The position numbers were made by a program, and so were the translations under genes. Shown here in pieces: positions 24,127-33,352 of a DNA stretch of 64,000 nucleotides. The DNA lies in contig NZ_CSTE01000002.1 in NCBI RefSeq assembly GCF_001368915.1, positions 1,337,737 through 1,401,736 of the forward strand, written 5' to 3'. Source of the stretch: Haloferax massiliensis. GTDB lineage: Archaea; Halobacteriota; Halobacteria; Halobacteriales; Haloferacaceae. Position 1 is the stretch's first letter, and every line of letters begins with the position of its first letter. The notes under the pieces were generated by a model. It was not told where the DNA came from and did not search any database. It saw only the letters and a program-made list of their open reading frames with translations.

Positions 24127-25323
24127 TCAGTTCGGGATGCGCCCGGCGCGTTGGAGCGCGATGAGTCCCGTGACGACGACCGCCAGCCCGACGGAGAACC
24201 AGAAGAACACCTCGTCGAACGCGTAGCCGAAGTCGGTCAGGGTGCCGACCGCGCCCGACCCGCTGGCCTGGAATATCATCATGCCGAACGAGTACACCGA
24301 GTAGGCGCTCCCGCGGCTCTCGTCGGGGAGCGTGTCGAGCAGGTAGGCGTCGAGCGCCGGAAAGAGGCTGTGGATGACGTAGCCGACGACCGCGGTGACG
24401 ACGACGAGACCGACGAGGCTGGTCGTCATCGTGAGGACGAACACCGAGACGACGAACGAGACGAGCACGCCGAGGATGTACGGGATGCGCGGGAGGTTGT
24501 CCGCGAGCCGACCCGAGAGGAAGAACGCGGGCACGCCCGCGCCGAAGACGACCGTCAGCATGTTGCGCGCCGTCGTCGCCGGCAGGCCCTTCGACACCAT
24601 GTACAGCTCGTAGAAGTTGAACAGGCCCTGCCAGACGAAGCCGGTGAAGCCGAGGATGACGATGCCGGTGAGGATGACCCGCCACTCCGTGCGGGCCGCG
24701 CCGAGGAGGTCGCGGTCGGCCGCGCCCGCGTCGGGGAGGTCCGTTGAGCGGGCGGTGACGAACAGCGCGAGCGTCACGACGGCGGCCGCGAGGCCGACGC
24801 AGACGAAGACGAGTTGCCACGCCGCGGAGACGAACGGGAGCCGCGGCACGAGGTCGGGACCGACCGCGAGGACGAGCGTGACGAAGGGGGCGACACCGAC
24901 GGCCGCGAGCTGGCTGGCGGTGCCGTGGATGCCCATCGCGCGGCCGACGCGGTCGGGGAACAGCTCGCTCACGAGCGGGTTGGCGGCGACGAAGTACGCG
25001 CCCGAGGCGAGGCCCATCGAGACCGCGCCGACCATCAGCGTCTCGACGGTGGTCGCGCTGGCGGTGACGCCCGAGGCGACGACGAGGACGACGCCGGTCC
25101 CGAGCACCACCCGGTGTCTCGGAACGCGGGTGAGGAGCCAGCCGGTCGGGACGCGGAGGACGGCGCTCCCGAGCCAGACGAGGGTGGCGACGATGCCGAC
25201 GGTGGCCCGGTCGACCCCGAAGAAGAGAATGAACTCCCCGAGAAGCGGTGCGAAGACGACTCGCGCGAGGTTGACGAGCAGCACCATCCCGCAGAGCGTT
25301 CCGAAGAGGCGGCCACGTGACAC
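24127..25323 (-). CDS. Major facilitator superfamily transporter
   Basis: 398 residues from a GTG at 25323 (reads as SRGRLFGTLCGMVLL). The frame is open to 25494, but that extension contains the promoter of the divergent zinc-finger gene. About 12 membrane segments. MFS motif A is seen as GWLLTRVPRHRVVLGTG near residue 60, and its second copy as SGRLADNLPRIPYILG in the C-half. The arrangement is that of drug/sugar efflux-type MFS. The substrate is unknown. An ATG 12 codons further (MVLLVNLAR) would cut into helix 1 and is less likely. Confidence 0.8.
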   Translation of the reverse strand: MSRGRLFGTLCGMVLLVNLARVVFAPLLGEFILFFGVDRATVGIVATLVWLGSAVLRVPTGWLLTRVPRHRVVLGTGVVLVVASGVTASATTVETLMVGAVSMGLASGAYFVAANPLVSELFPDRVGRAMGIHGTASQLAAVGVAPFVTLVLAVGPDLVPRLPFVSAAWQLVFVCVGLAAAVVTLALFVTARSTDLPDAGAADRDLLGAARTEWRVILTGIVILGFTGFVWQGLFNFYELYMVSKGLPATTARNMLTVVFGAGVPAFFLSGRLADNLPRIPYILGVLVSFVVSVFVLTMTTSLVGLVVVTAVVGYVIHSLFPALDAYLLDTLPDESRGSAYSVYSFGMMIFQASGSGAVGTLTDFGYAFDEVFFWFSVGLAVVVTGLIALQRAGRIPN

Positions 25324-25414
25324 GGTCGGAAGCGCGCGCCGCGGGGTGACAACAGTTTCGACTGCACGAGACCACCAGACGTCGTGCGGGGTGAAAACGG
25401 GGATTGTCGTCGGG

Positions 25415-25422
25415 TTTTTATG
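25415..25422 (+). promoter_or_regulatory. TATA box of the small zinc-finger gene
   Basis: TTTTTATG centred 27 nt before the ATG at 25445; predicts a leaderless transcript. Confidence 0.6.
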
Positions 25423-25444
25423 TTCGTTGCACAAACGAGAACGT

Positions 25445-25615
25445 ATGAAGACAACGCGGAAGGGGCTCCGAGACGGGGAGTTGGAGAAAGACACCTACGA
25501 GCGGCTGACCTGCGCCGAGTGCGGCGAGTCGCTGAAGAAGAAAAACGACCCGGACGAAGTGTTCTCGGTCCGCATCTGCGGCGACTGCGGACGCCAGTGG
25601 AAAGAGCTCAGATAG
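25445..25615 (+). CDS. Small zinc-finger protein (HVO_0758-type)
   Basis: 56 residues with two knuckles, CAECGESLKKK and CGDCGRQWKEL, separated by about 16 residues, preceded by a basic/acidic helix MKTTRKGLRDGELEKDTYER. Length, position and motif agree with my memory of H. volcanii HVO_0758, a zinc micro-protein whose deletion alters swarming and biofilm formation. The identity is by recollection, not alignment. It is transcribed alone from a leaderless promoter, divergent from the MFS gene and followed by a convergent aldo/keto reductase. Confidence 0.85.
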   Translation: MKTTRKGLRDGELEKDTYERLTCAECGESLKKKNDPDEVFSVRICGDCGRQWKELR

Positions 25616-25661
25616 CCCCGAACCGACCGATAGCGGCCGTCCGACGGGAGTCGCCGGCCGC

Positions 25662-26753
25662 TCACTCGAAGACCGAATCGAACGTCCGCGCCCCGAGGGG
25701 ATCGAACGTTCCGGCCGCGACGTTCTCCGCGACGTGTTCTACCGACGACGCACCGACGAGCGCGGCGGTCACGCCGGGCGCGCTCCGCGAGAAGTTGAGC
25801 GCCCGCTGGGCCGCCGTGTCGCCGGCGAGCACCGAGTTCACCGACGCCGGAATCTCCGCCGCGAGGTCGCCCTGCGCGAGGCTGGCGCTCGTGAAGGCGT
25901 GCAGGCCGTGTTCGTGGGCGTACCAGAGCGCGCTCATCGCCTCGCCCGCGTCGGTGTCGTGGGCCTCGACGGTGAACGCGTCGGCCATCACGACGTTGAA
26001 CGGGAGCTGAATCGCGTCGAGCGAGTGCTCGTCGTTGCCGACGGTGTCGGCCGCGCGCTCGGCCCGGCGGACGAGTTCGGGCAGCGACAGGTACGCGTCG
26101 TGGCCGGGCGCGACGCGGAGGGCCTCCCACGTGGCGACGCCGTAGCGACCGATGTCGTCGGCGGCGACCCGGCGTTCGAAGACCTCGAAGGCGGCCTCGA
26201 CGCGGTCGTACACCGTCTCGCGGTCGGCGACGGCCAACTGCGTCTCGGGGTTGTGGAGGTAGTAGCAGTCGACGTGGTCCAGCCCCGTCAGGTCGAGCGA
26301 CCGGTCGATCATCTCGTCGACGAAGGCGGGCGCGATGGTGTGGCTGCCGTGGGCGAGTTCGTCCGGGTCGGCGAGGCCCGCGTCGAGGACCGTCTCGCGG
26401 ACGTGCGCGCCGGGGTCGTCGGGGCGCTCGCGGTCGAAGGGGACGAAGCCGGCCTTCGAGGCGACGACGACGGCGTCGCGGTCAACGTCGGCCCCGCGGA
26501 CCGCGTCGCCGACGACCCGCTCGGAGCGCCCGTGGCGGTAGTTCGACGCCGTGTCGACGAGGTTGACGCCGTGTTCGAGCGCCGAGACGAGCGACTCGCG
26601 GTAGCGGTCGTCGACCGCGTCGGTCGGCTCGCCGAGGTAGGTTCCGATGCCGATACTGGAGACGACGCCGGGGCCGAACCGGCGGAAGAAGGTGCGGCCG
26701 AAACTGTCGCCGAACCGGTCGCGGTAGGCCCACGTCGCCCGTCCTGTAGCCAT
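25662..26753 (-). CDS. Aldo/keto reductase
   Basis: 363 residues. NADPH-dependent oxidoreductase fold with catalytic-tetrad positions: Asp in NLVDTASNYRHG (which also contains the Tyr), Lys in VVVASKAGFVPF, and His in DHVDCYYLHNPETQ. The N-terminal GIGTYLGEPTDAV and the C-terminal SAPGVTAALVGASSVEHVAENV are standard for the family. The central region has haloarchaeal insertions. It reduces carbonyls or oxidises alcohols; the substrate is unknown. A possible operon with the DHH protein gene upstream (about 70 nt away, same strand). Confidence 0.88.
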   Translation of the reverse strand: MATGRATWAYRDRFGDSFGRTFFRRFGPGVVSSIGIGTYLGEPTDAVDDRYRESLVSALEHGVNLVDTASNYRHGRSERVVGDAVRGADVDRDAVVVASKAGFVPFDRERPDDPGAHVRETVLDAGLADPDELAHGSHTIAPAFVDEMIDRSLDLTGLDHVDCYYLHNPETQLAVADRETVYDRVEAAFEVFERRVAADDIGRYGVATWEALRVAPGHDAYLSLPELVRRAERAADTVGNDEHSLDAIQLPFNVVMADAFTVEAHDTDAGEAMSALWYAHEHGLHAFTSASLAQGDLAAEIPASVNSVLAGDTAAQRALNFSRSAPGVTAALVGASSVEHVAENVAAGTFDPLGARTFDSVFE

Positions 26754-26824
26754 GGGCGAGCCTACGGCGGCCGGCCGTTAAGGGCCACCGGTCCGCGTCC
26801 GGCGATGGCGGCCCGGTCCGAGGG

Positions 26825-28009
26825 TCAGATATCGCCCGACAACGCCTCGAAGATGTGTTCGACGAGTTCGTCGCGGGGGACGGACTCGCCGTTGCCGCCG
26901 TCGGTGACGGCGTCGGGCCGGATTATCTGCCCGCCGCCCATCCGGGCGTGGCCGCCGGCGCTCGCCCCGCGGTAGTGGTCGAGGGCGGACTCCAGCGTCC
27001 GGCCCATGTGGACCCGGTCGTCGCGGGAGCGCCCCGAGAGGTAGACGTTGCTCTCGCGTTCGCCGCAGACGACCGCCGCGGTGACGCCTTCGAGTTGGAT
27101 GAGTTCGTCGGCCGCCTGCGGGATGGCGTCGACGTTCGAGATGGTGCCGATGTCGGCGACGGCGAAGGGGCCGCGCACGTCGCGGCCGGCGATGGCGCGG
27201 GCCTTCGCCTCCAGCACCTCGCGGGAGACCTCGGGGTTGGCGATGCGGTCGAGGTGGTCCTCGTTGACGCCGGGAAAGAGGAAGCCGGCGGCGGCGAAGT
27301 CCGCGGCCGAACAGCCCGCGGTGAGGTGTTTGGTGTCCGTGAGAATCCCGTAAACGAGGCCCGTGGCGACCTGCGAAGGGACGGTGTAGGAGGCGTTCAC
27401 CTCGCTGGCGTGCATGTCCGGCGGGACGGGTTTCGCGCCCACGTCGCGGAAGTACTCGGCGACGATGCTCGAACACGCGCCGTAGTCGGTCCGCACGTCG
27501 GTAAAGGCCTCGCCGGTCCCGTCGCCGGGGTGGTGGTCGACAACGGCGTATGGGAGGACGCCCTCCGCCCCCGCGAACCCGCGGGGTTCGTTGTGGTCGA
27601 CGAGGACGACCGCTTCGGCGGCGAGGTCGCTCACGTGGTCGATGGGGTCTAAGTCGAGGTCGAGAACGGTTCGGAACGCGCGATTTTCCTGGTGTCGAAT
27701 CTGGCCGGCGAACTGGATGGTCGGTGTGGTTCCGACCTGTTCCGCGAGACAGGCCACGCCGATCGCCGCGGCCATGGCGTCGGGGTCCGGGTTCGGGTGC
27801 ATGAGGACGGCGATTTCGTCGACGCCCTCCAGCGCCTCGGCGAAGCGCGTCCCCATCGGCCGCTTGAACCGAATCGCGGCGTAGACGACGAGCGCGAGCG
27901 CACCGAGCGCGACGACGACCGCCGCCGCGATTTCGGGGTGGGTGCGCACGAACGAGTCGAGAGACTCGAAGATAGCACCCGTGTCGAACTGCCCCACCGG
28001 ACCCAGCAT
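26825..28009 (-). CDS. Membrane-anchored DHH/DHHA1 phosphoesterase
   Basis: 394 residues from ATG 28009; an in-frame GTG at 28018 is the alternative. An N-terminal membrane helix (AAAVVVALGALALVVYAAIRF, about residues 28-48) precedes the DHH domain: VLMHPNPDPDAMAAAIG, AVVLVDHNEPRGF, YAVVDHHPGDG. The C-terminal DHHA1 domain ends with GGHARMGGGQI. DHH enzymes hydrolyse cyclic dinucleotides, nanoRNA or pyrophosphate; a c-di-AMP or nanoRNA role is possible but unproven. The anchor distinguishes it from soluble RecJ/NrnA. Confidence 0.87.
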   Translation of the reverse strand: MLGPVGQFDTGAIFESLDSFVRTHPEIAAAVVVALGALALVVYAAIRFKRPMGTRFAEALEGVDEIAVLMHPNPDPDAMAAAIGVACLAEQVGTTPTIQFAGQIRHQENRAFRTVLDLDLDPIDHVSDLAAEAVVLVDHNEPRGFAGAEGVLPYAVVDHHPGDGTGEAFTDVRTDYGACSSIVAEYFRDVGAKPVPPDMHASEVNASYTVPSQVATGLVYGILTDTKHLTAGCSAADFAAAGFLFPGVNEDHLDRIANPEVSREVLEAKARAIAGRDVRGPFAVADIGTISNVDAIPQAADELIQLEGVTAAVVCGERESNVYLSGRSRDDRVHMGRTLESALDHYRGASAGGHARMGGGQIIRPDAVTDGGNGESVPRDELVEHIFEALSGDI

Positions 28010-28034
28010 ACACAACACGACCGAGGCCTACCGT

Positions 28035-28044
28035 ATGAATATTC
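28035..28044 (-). promoter_or_regulatory. TATA box of the DHH gene
   Basis: Minus strand GAATATTCAT, about 31 nt before the ATG at 28009; leader of only a few nucleotides. Confidence 0.5.
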
Positions 28045-28110
28045 CCCCTAATCGAGCTATCCTGAGTGACAGAATTTCGGCGGTTCGAACCTGTCGACCG
28101 CGGAATACGC

Positions 28111-29007
28111 TCAGTCGCCGTCCGCTCGGTACGCGTCGATTGCCGCCCGGTAACCCTGCCGATACGTCGGATACGCGAACGAATAGCCGAGTTCGCGGAG
28201 GTAGTCGTTCGAACAGCGCTTGCTCGTCAGAATGCGGCGACGGGCGGCCTCCGAGAGGTCGCCGTCGGCGAGGCGCTCTTCCTTCGTGCGCTTTTCGGGG
28301 CGCGGGACGCCGCACTCGTCGGCCAGCCAGTCGGCGAACGCGTGTTTCGAGACGGGTTCGTCGTCGACGACGAGGACGGTGTCGTCGCGGGCGCGGCCGG
28401 TTTCGAGGAGGTACGCGACGACGCCCGCGGCGTCGTCCCGGTGGACCATGTTGAGATAGCCCGCCGTGACCGGGCCGTTCAGGTAGCGGTCGAGTCGGTA
28501 GCGGTCCGGACCGTAGAGCCCGGCGAACCGGGTGACGGTCCCCTCGATTCCGCGCTCTGCGGCGTGCTCGCGAGCGACGCGCTCGGCCTCGGCGAGGACG
28601 CGCGTCTTGTCGGTCGTCGGGTCCAGCGGCGTCGACTCGTCGACGAAGTCGCCGCCGTGGTCGCCGTAGACCCCCGTGCTCGACGTGTAGACGAGTCGCT
28701 CGGGCGGCGAATCGCGGCCGGCGAACTGGTCGATTGCCGTTCGGAGTCCCTCGACGAAGACGGTGCGGGCGGCGTCGGCCCCGCGGCCGCCGGAACTCGC
28801 GGCGAAGACGACGTGGTCCACGTCGGGGACCCCCCCGAGGGAGTCGGCGTCGGTCACGTCGGCGCGAACCGCTTCCGCGCCGGTCGCTTCGACGGCGTCG
28901 AGACCGTCGTCCGAGCGGCGGACGCCCCACACGTCGTGGCCGTCGGCGACGAGCGTGCGGGCGAGTTCGAGGCCGACGTAGCCGCAACCGAGGACGGCGA
29001 CTCTCAT
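28111..29007 (-). CDS. NAD(P)-dependent epimerase/dehydratase-type SDR
   Basis: 298 residues. Extended short-chain dehydrogenase: glycine motif VAVLGCGYVGLELARTL at the N-terminus, VVFAASSGGRG, and active-site YTSSTGVYGDHGG (Ser/Tyr as in SDRs) near residue 115, FAGLYGPDRY, and MVHRDDAAGVVAYLL. It resembles YeeZ/WcaG-like nucleotide-sugar or unspecified dehydratases. The substrate is unknown. ATGA overlap with the DUF5791-like gene upstream indicates coupled translation. Confidence 0.85.
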   Translation of the reverse strand: MRVAVLGCGYVGLELARTLVADGHDVWGVRRSDDGLDAVEATGAEAVRADVTDADSLGGVPDVDHVVFAASSGGRGADAARTVFVEGLRTAIDQFAGRDSPPERLVYTSSTGVYGDHGGDFVDESTPLDPTTDKTRVLAEAERVAREHAAERGIEGTVTRFAGLYGPDRYRLDRYLNGPVTAGYLNMVHRDDAAGVVAYLLETGRARDDTVLVVDDEPVSKHAFADWLADECGVPRPEKRTKEERLADGDLSEAARRRILTSKRCSNDYLRELGYSFAYPTYRQGYRAAIDAYRADGD

Positions 29008-29423
29008 CGCTCGTTTCGGACGGCGATGACGTGGTGGATGGCGGCCAGTTCGTTCAGCGTGGCGGCGGTGCGGCCCTCGATGGCCTGTTGAATCTCCTGT
29101 CCGGAGAGGTCGAGGTCGACCTCGGACGCGAGCGTGTCCACGTCGAGGATGCCGCTCGTCATACCCATGAGGAGGTGGTCGCGGAACTCCCAGACGATGG
29201 CGTCGGCGTCGGGGTTGCCGTCGGCGAGTTCGAGGACCGCGGCGGCCTGTTCGAGCGTGAGGTCCAACACGCCGTTCGACAGCGCGGCCTCCGAGACGCC
29301 GGCGGCCTCGGCGGCCGTCTCCGGTCCTGCGGCGTCGACTGCGCGGCGAATCTCGTCCTCGTAGGCGGCCCGCAACTCGTCGGCCGAGAGGGTTCCGGGC
29401 TTCGCGGCGGCGTCGTGCAACAT
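29004..29423 (-). CDS. Uncharacterised haloarchaeal protein (DUF5791-like)
   Basis: 139 residues, acidic and helical. Two halves both look like small helical domains with LSADELRAAYEDEIRRAVD and SEAALSNGVLDLTLEQAAAVLELADG. The latter resembles a helix-turn-helix of the Cro/XRE type, where TAAEAAGVSEAALSNGVLDLT would be the recognition region. The C-terminus IEGRTAATLNELAAIHHVIAVRNER is also helical. A DNA-binding role is possible but not established. First gene of a pair with the epimerase (ATGA overlap). Confidence 0.8.
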   Translation of the reverse strand: MLHDAAAKPGTLSADELRAAYEDEIRRAVDAAGPETAAEAAGVSEAALSNGVLDLTLEQAAAVLELADGNPDADAIVWEFRDHLLMGMTSGILDVDTLASEVDLDLSGQEIQQAIEGRTAATLNELAAIHHVIAVRNER

Positions 29424-29480
29424 ACACGCGGGTTCGGCGTTCCGGCGGCAAAACGGTTGCCACTCGGGTCGTATTGGCGG

Positions 29481-31972
29481 CTACTCCTCGGGAGGGCAGT
29501 CGGCCGCGACGGTGCAGCCCGGTCCTCCCTGCCACCCCTCGGAGCGCTCGTCCGCGTTGCCGTCGATGTCGCCGACGCCGACGCCCGACGGCGGGACTGC
29601 GACGACGATTGGCGTCCGCACCTCGAACGAAACGCGGTCGCCGCGGCCGACCGTCTCGGCGACGCCGTCGCCGTCCCAGTCGAGGGCGACGGGCGACCCG
29701 TCGCGGGCGTACGTGAGCGACTCCGTGTCGCCGCGGGCGTGGACGCGGAACTGCGCGAACTCGCCGGCGACCGCCACGTCCCAGACGTTGACCGTCGCGT
29801 ACCAGGAGCCGGGGACGGGCGCGACCGGCATCCCGGCGGGGACGCGCTTGAACGGCGTGTCGAACCGCGAGTCGAGCGTGTCGTTCAGGCGGTCGGCGAC
29901 CGCGTCCTCGGTGGCGTTCATCGCCGCGTCGGTCGCCACGTCGGCGACGGCCTGCTGACGGGCGGTTCGCGTCGTCTCGACCGTCCGGTTCGTGAGCCGC
30001 TGTGGGACCGTCGTCGAGCGGTCTCGGCGGACGGTTCTGAACGCCACGTCGAGGCGGCGTTCGAGGAGGTCGGCCTCGACGGTTCCCGGGGCGGCCGCCT
30101 CGACGGCGATTGCGCGCGCCGCGGAGCCGTTCGTAATCGCCAGCGCCCGGTGAGCGGGGTCATCCCACGCGCCGAGCGAGCGCTCCAGAATCCGTTGGCG
30201 CTCCGTCACGGAGTGATTGGTGTGGTCGCGAAGCGTGTGGCGGGCGGCCGTCTCCGCGGGAACGACCGACCGGTCGACCGCGGTTTCGAGCCGGTCGCGT
30301 CTGTCGGCGAGCGTCTCGTTCGTCCCGTTCGTGTTTTCGAGCGTCGAGTCGGCCGCGAGGAGCGTGCGGGCCGCGACGCGAAGCGGGACGCGGCGGTTCG
30401 AGCCGAACACCGGTTCGAGAACGGTGTCGGCGGCGTCGCCGTAGGGGAGCGTAAACAGGTTGGTGTTGCGGGCGACGAGCGGGTGATAGGTGCCGCCGCG
30501 GGCGACCGTCGGGACCGAAGCGCCGTCGAGGCCGCCGAGCGAGAGGTACATCGGGTCCGCGTCGGGGACGAACCTGACGCCGCTTTCGTTGGCAGTTCCG
30601 TTCGCGCCGTCGGCTCGCGAGTCACCGAGCGCCGCGCGGGCGACCTCCTCGGCGCGGACCGCCTCCGAGAGCGACCCGAAGTCCGCGTCCCTGCTCGCGT
30701 TGTTGGCCGCGTCGCTCGCCGCCGCGGTCTGGTTCGCCCGGCGGTCGAGCGTCGCCAGCACGCGGTCGAGGTAGGTCGCGCGAACCGCGACGCGCGTCCG
30801 GTCCGCGACGCCGTCGTAGGCGGCCGGTGCGCCCACGAGGTCCCGGCGGTCGGCGCGGAGGTCGGCCGCGAGTTCCGCGGCGAGATTCACCTCGCCCGCG
30901 GCGACTCGCCGTGCGGACGCCGTCACGCGCCGGTCTCTGACCCGGTCGGCGAGCGCGACGAGGTCCGAGCGAACCCAGCGGTCGAGACCAGATGCCATCG
31001 GCGCGGTCGCCTGCCGCGGCTCGGGCGGGTTGCCGGTCGCAACGTCGCAGGCGATATCGTCGAAGCCGCCGCGCGTCACGACCATGTCGGCGGCCGCGTC
31101 GGCGGCCGCGGCGAAGTTCTCGCCGTCGAGCGCGCCGCCGGGGGTACTCGCGGGGTCGATGGGGCGCACGGGGGCGGAGACGGCGGCCGGGTCGACGACG
31201 GCCGCGAGGTCGACGCGCGTCCTCGTCTCCGTCCGCGCTTCGGTCTGGAGCGTCTCGTTGCCCCGACGGAACGTCCGAGTGGTCGTCTCGACCGTCGTCA
31301 CGATGCGGGAGCCGGCGTCGACGACGACGGTGTCGGCTTCGACCGCCGGCGTTCTCGTCGGGACCGTCTCGGCCGACGACGACGTGTCGGTCGAGATGCT
31401 GACGAGCGTCCACCCGCGTCCGGAGTTCTCCGGCGGGTCTTCGGTCCGGGAGAGAACGTCCGTCTCGGTCTCGATTTCGACCGCGGCGCGGTGGGCGTCC
31501 GCGACCACGTCGTCGTAGGCCGGCGCGTCGCCGCGGCCGTCAAGGAATCCGACCAGCGCGTGGTCGGCGGCGGAGCCGACGGAGGCGTTGATGGTCCGGT
31601 TCGTCGGTATCTCGCTCGCGGCCGACTCCGCGGCCGGGTTCGGTGCTGGAAGCGCGTTCGCCAGTTCGGGCGCGGCCGGAAAGCGCGTGGTCGGCGGCGG
31701 AGCCGACGGAGGCGTTGATGGTCCGGTTCGTCGGTATCTCGCTCGCGGCCGACTCCGCGGCCGGGTTCGGTGCTGGAAGCGCGTTCGCCAGTTCGGGCGC
31801 GGCCGGAACGCCGGTCTGCGCGGTCCATCGCGTCGTCGACGCGGCGGTCGGCCACGGGGTCGTGGCCGGCGAGCGCGCCGGAGAACGTCGCGCTCCCGAC
31901 GAGCAGTAACACGCCGAGCAGGGCGAAGGGAACCCGGCCCCGGTCGTCGTCGGCGAGCCTCACGGCGACCAC
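29481..31972 (-). pseudogene. DUF7286-like pilus-cluster protein, frame disrupted by a 127-bp tandem duplication
   Basis: The 5' part from ATG 31972 encodes a signal/membrane segment (VPFALLGVLLLVGSATF) and 57 good residues. The rest, about 690 residues to the stop at 29481, continues in another frame. Between them lie two perfect 127-bp tandem copies (31555-31808). 127 is not a multiple of three, so the copies are read in different frames. The long C-terminal part is a secreted-looking protein rich in Ala/Arg/Thr with NxT/S sequons and ends EGWQGGPGCTVAADCPPEE. Removing one copy does not by itself join the frames; a second small indel near 31820 or a third copy would be needed. The start overlaps the previous gene by 13 nt. 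Confidence 0.8.
31555..31808. repeat. Perfect 127-bp tandem duplication
   Basis: Copy 1 is 31555-31681 and copy 2 is 31682-31808; they are identical base for base by eye and directly adjacent. The unit encodes, in its good frame on the minus strand, PELANALPAPNPAAES and following residues up to SAADHA. The repeat lies inside the DUF7286-like gene and breaks its reading frame. Confidence 0.93.
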
Positions 31973-32844
31973 GTCCTGACGACGACGGTGACGCGCCCCA
32001 CTGAGACCGCCTCGGCGGCGGCGCGCGGGGTGTCGTACCGGTCGCGCATCGTCTCGGCGAACCGCGGGTTCAGCGCCGCCGCGAGGTCGGCGTTGGCGGC
32101 GCGGGTCTCCTCGCGGGCGACCTCGGGCGCGACGGAGGCCCCCGCCAGCGCGCCGGTCCGCTCGTACCGATGGGTCATCAGCGTCGACACCGGCTCGTCG
32201 CCGCGGAGCGCGAGCCGGGCGAGCGCCGGCGGGAACAGCCCGGCGACGGTCCGGTTTGCGACGAGCCGAGCGACGGCGTCGAAGCCGTCATCGCTTGCGG
32301 CGAGCGCGTCTTCCCGGGCGGCGGGGAACCCGCTCGGCACGTCGAGCGTCGCGGAGTGAACCGTCGCCGAGGACGGCGGCGCGGGACCGAGGGTGTCGTT
32401 CGCACGGACGGACGAACCGGGGAACGGCGTCCACGAGACGGCGACGGAGACGCCGCGGGTCGGGAGTTCGGAGGCGACGCGGGCGGCGGTCCGCTTCCGG
32501 AAGTCGTCGCGGGCGCGGGTCACGCGAGCGCCCTCGACGGTGACCGCGCCGAGCGTCGCGCGGGCGAGGAGTCCGGCGAGACTGCCGTGGGCGGTCCGTT
32601 CGAGTTCGCGGGGGTCGACGCCGTCGGCATCGAGCAACGACGCGTCGGCCGCGTCGACGCCGGGGGCGAGCGAGTAGTCGACCGTCGCGGTGCTCGTCGC
32701 CAGCGACGAGGCGACCCCGTCGGCGTCGACCGCGGCATCGCCGCCGAGGCCGGTGTCAGCGCCGGCGTCCGCGGTGACGACGAGGCCGATGCTCGCGCTC
32801 ACGAGAAGCAGACACACCGTCACGTCGAAGACGAGGTCGGTCAT
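31960..32844 (-). CDS. DUF7284-like pilus-cluster protein
   Basis: 294 residues from ATG 32844, which overlaps the stop of the DUF7285-like gene (ATGA). A GTG two codons upstream is possible. A single N-terminal membrane helix (FDVTVCLLLVSASIGLVVTADAG) after a short charged start resembles a pilin-like or signal-anchor N-terminus. The rest should be extracytoplasmic: Ala/Asp/Arg-rich, with LDVPSGFPAAREDALAASDDGFDAVARLVANRTVAG. The function is unknown, but the family travels with PilB/PilC-type secretion genes in haloarchaea. It looks intact, unlike its neighbours. Confidence 0.75.
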   Translation of the reverse strand: MTDLVFDVTVCLLLVSASIGLVVTADAGADTGLGGDAAVDADGVASSLATSTATVDYSLAPGVDAADASLLDADGVDPRELERTAHGSLAGLLARATLGAVTVEGARVTRARDDFRKRTAARVASELPTRGVSVAVSWTPFPGSSVRANDTLGPAPPSSATVHSATLDVPSGFPAAREDALAASDDGFDAVARLVANRTVAGLFPPALARLALRGDEPVSTLMTHRYERTGALAGASVAPEVAREETRAANADLAAALNPRFAETMRDRYDTPRAAAEAVSVGRVTVVVRTWSP

Positions 32845-33233
32845 CGCCACACCTCGACGCGGAGCGTTCCGAAGCGGACGCGTCCGGGTTCGGCGCGGAC
32901 GGTGACCCGAGTCGAGTCGGCGTCGGCGTCGGCGGGCGCGTCGGGACCGACGGCGCGGCGGTCGTCGTCGATTGCGACGACGACGCGGCAGGAAAAGCCG
33001 TCAGGACAGGCGTCGCGGGCGTCCGAGAGCCGCGAGACGACGACGACGCCGGAGTCGTCCGCGAGGGCGGACTCGACGTTCGACAGCGCGGCGGGCGCGA
33101 GGTCGCGGTCGGCGGTCGGCAACGAGTCGTCGAGCACCGTCGCGTAGCACGAAATCGCCGCGCAGACGACGAACAGCGCGGTGAGTGCGGCGACGGGCGA
33201 GGTCTGCGCCCTACGCCGAGACGACGGTGACAT
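32841..33233 (-). CDS. DUF7285-like small pilus-cluster protein
   Basis: 130 residues from ATG 33233. N-terminus MSPSSRRRAQTSPVAALTALFVVCAAISCYATVL is a basic stretch plus one membrane helix, typical of minor pilins or pseudopilins in haloarchaeal Tad-like clusters. The remainder is a small beta-rich domain ending LRVEVWR, with Cys in DACPDGFSCRV. It overlaps the C-terminal remnant of the DUF7283-like gene at its 5' end. The same frame is open upstream into the truncated pilC, so a chimeric product is conceivable. Confidence 0.75.
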   Translation of the reverse strand: MSPSSRRRAQTSPVAALTALFVVCAAISCYATVLDDSLPTADRDLAPAALSNVESALADDSGVVVVSRLSDARDACPDGFSCRVVVAIDDDRRAVGPDAPADADADSTRVTVRAEPGRVRFGTLRVEVWR

Positions 33234-33352
33234 CCGTTCCCTCCCAGTTGACGTGGCGGACGACGAGCAGTTCGCCGGCGGGTCGCCACGAGGCGTCCCG
33301 GTCGCGTGCGGTCTCGGCCGCGGCGGCGAACGCGGCGGGCGAGTCGAAAGCG
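33211..33352 (-). pseudogene. C-terminal remnant of a DUF7283-like gene
   Basis: Only about 46 residues survive: AFDSPAAFAAAAETARDRD then ASWRPAGELLVVRHVNWEGTDVTVVSA and stop. This matches the end of a DUF7283-type protein (family ending ..WR..NRTVVVRxVxYxGxxVTLVTA, from memory). No start codon or N-terminal anchor precedes it; the sequence upstream belongs to pilC in a different frame. The junction is at about 33345-33356. Confidence 0.65.
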
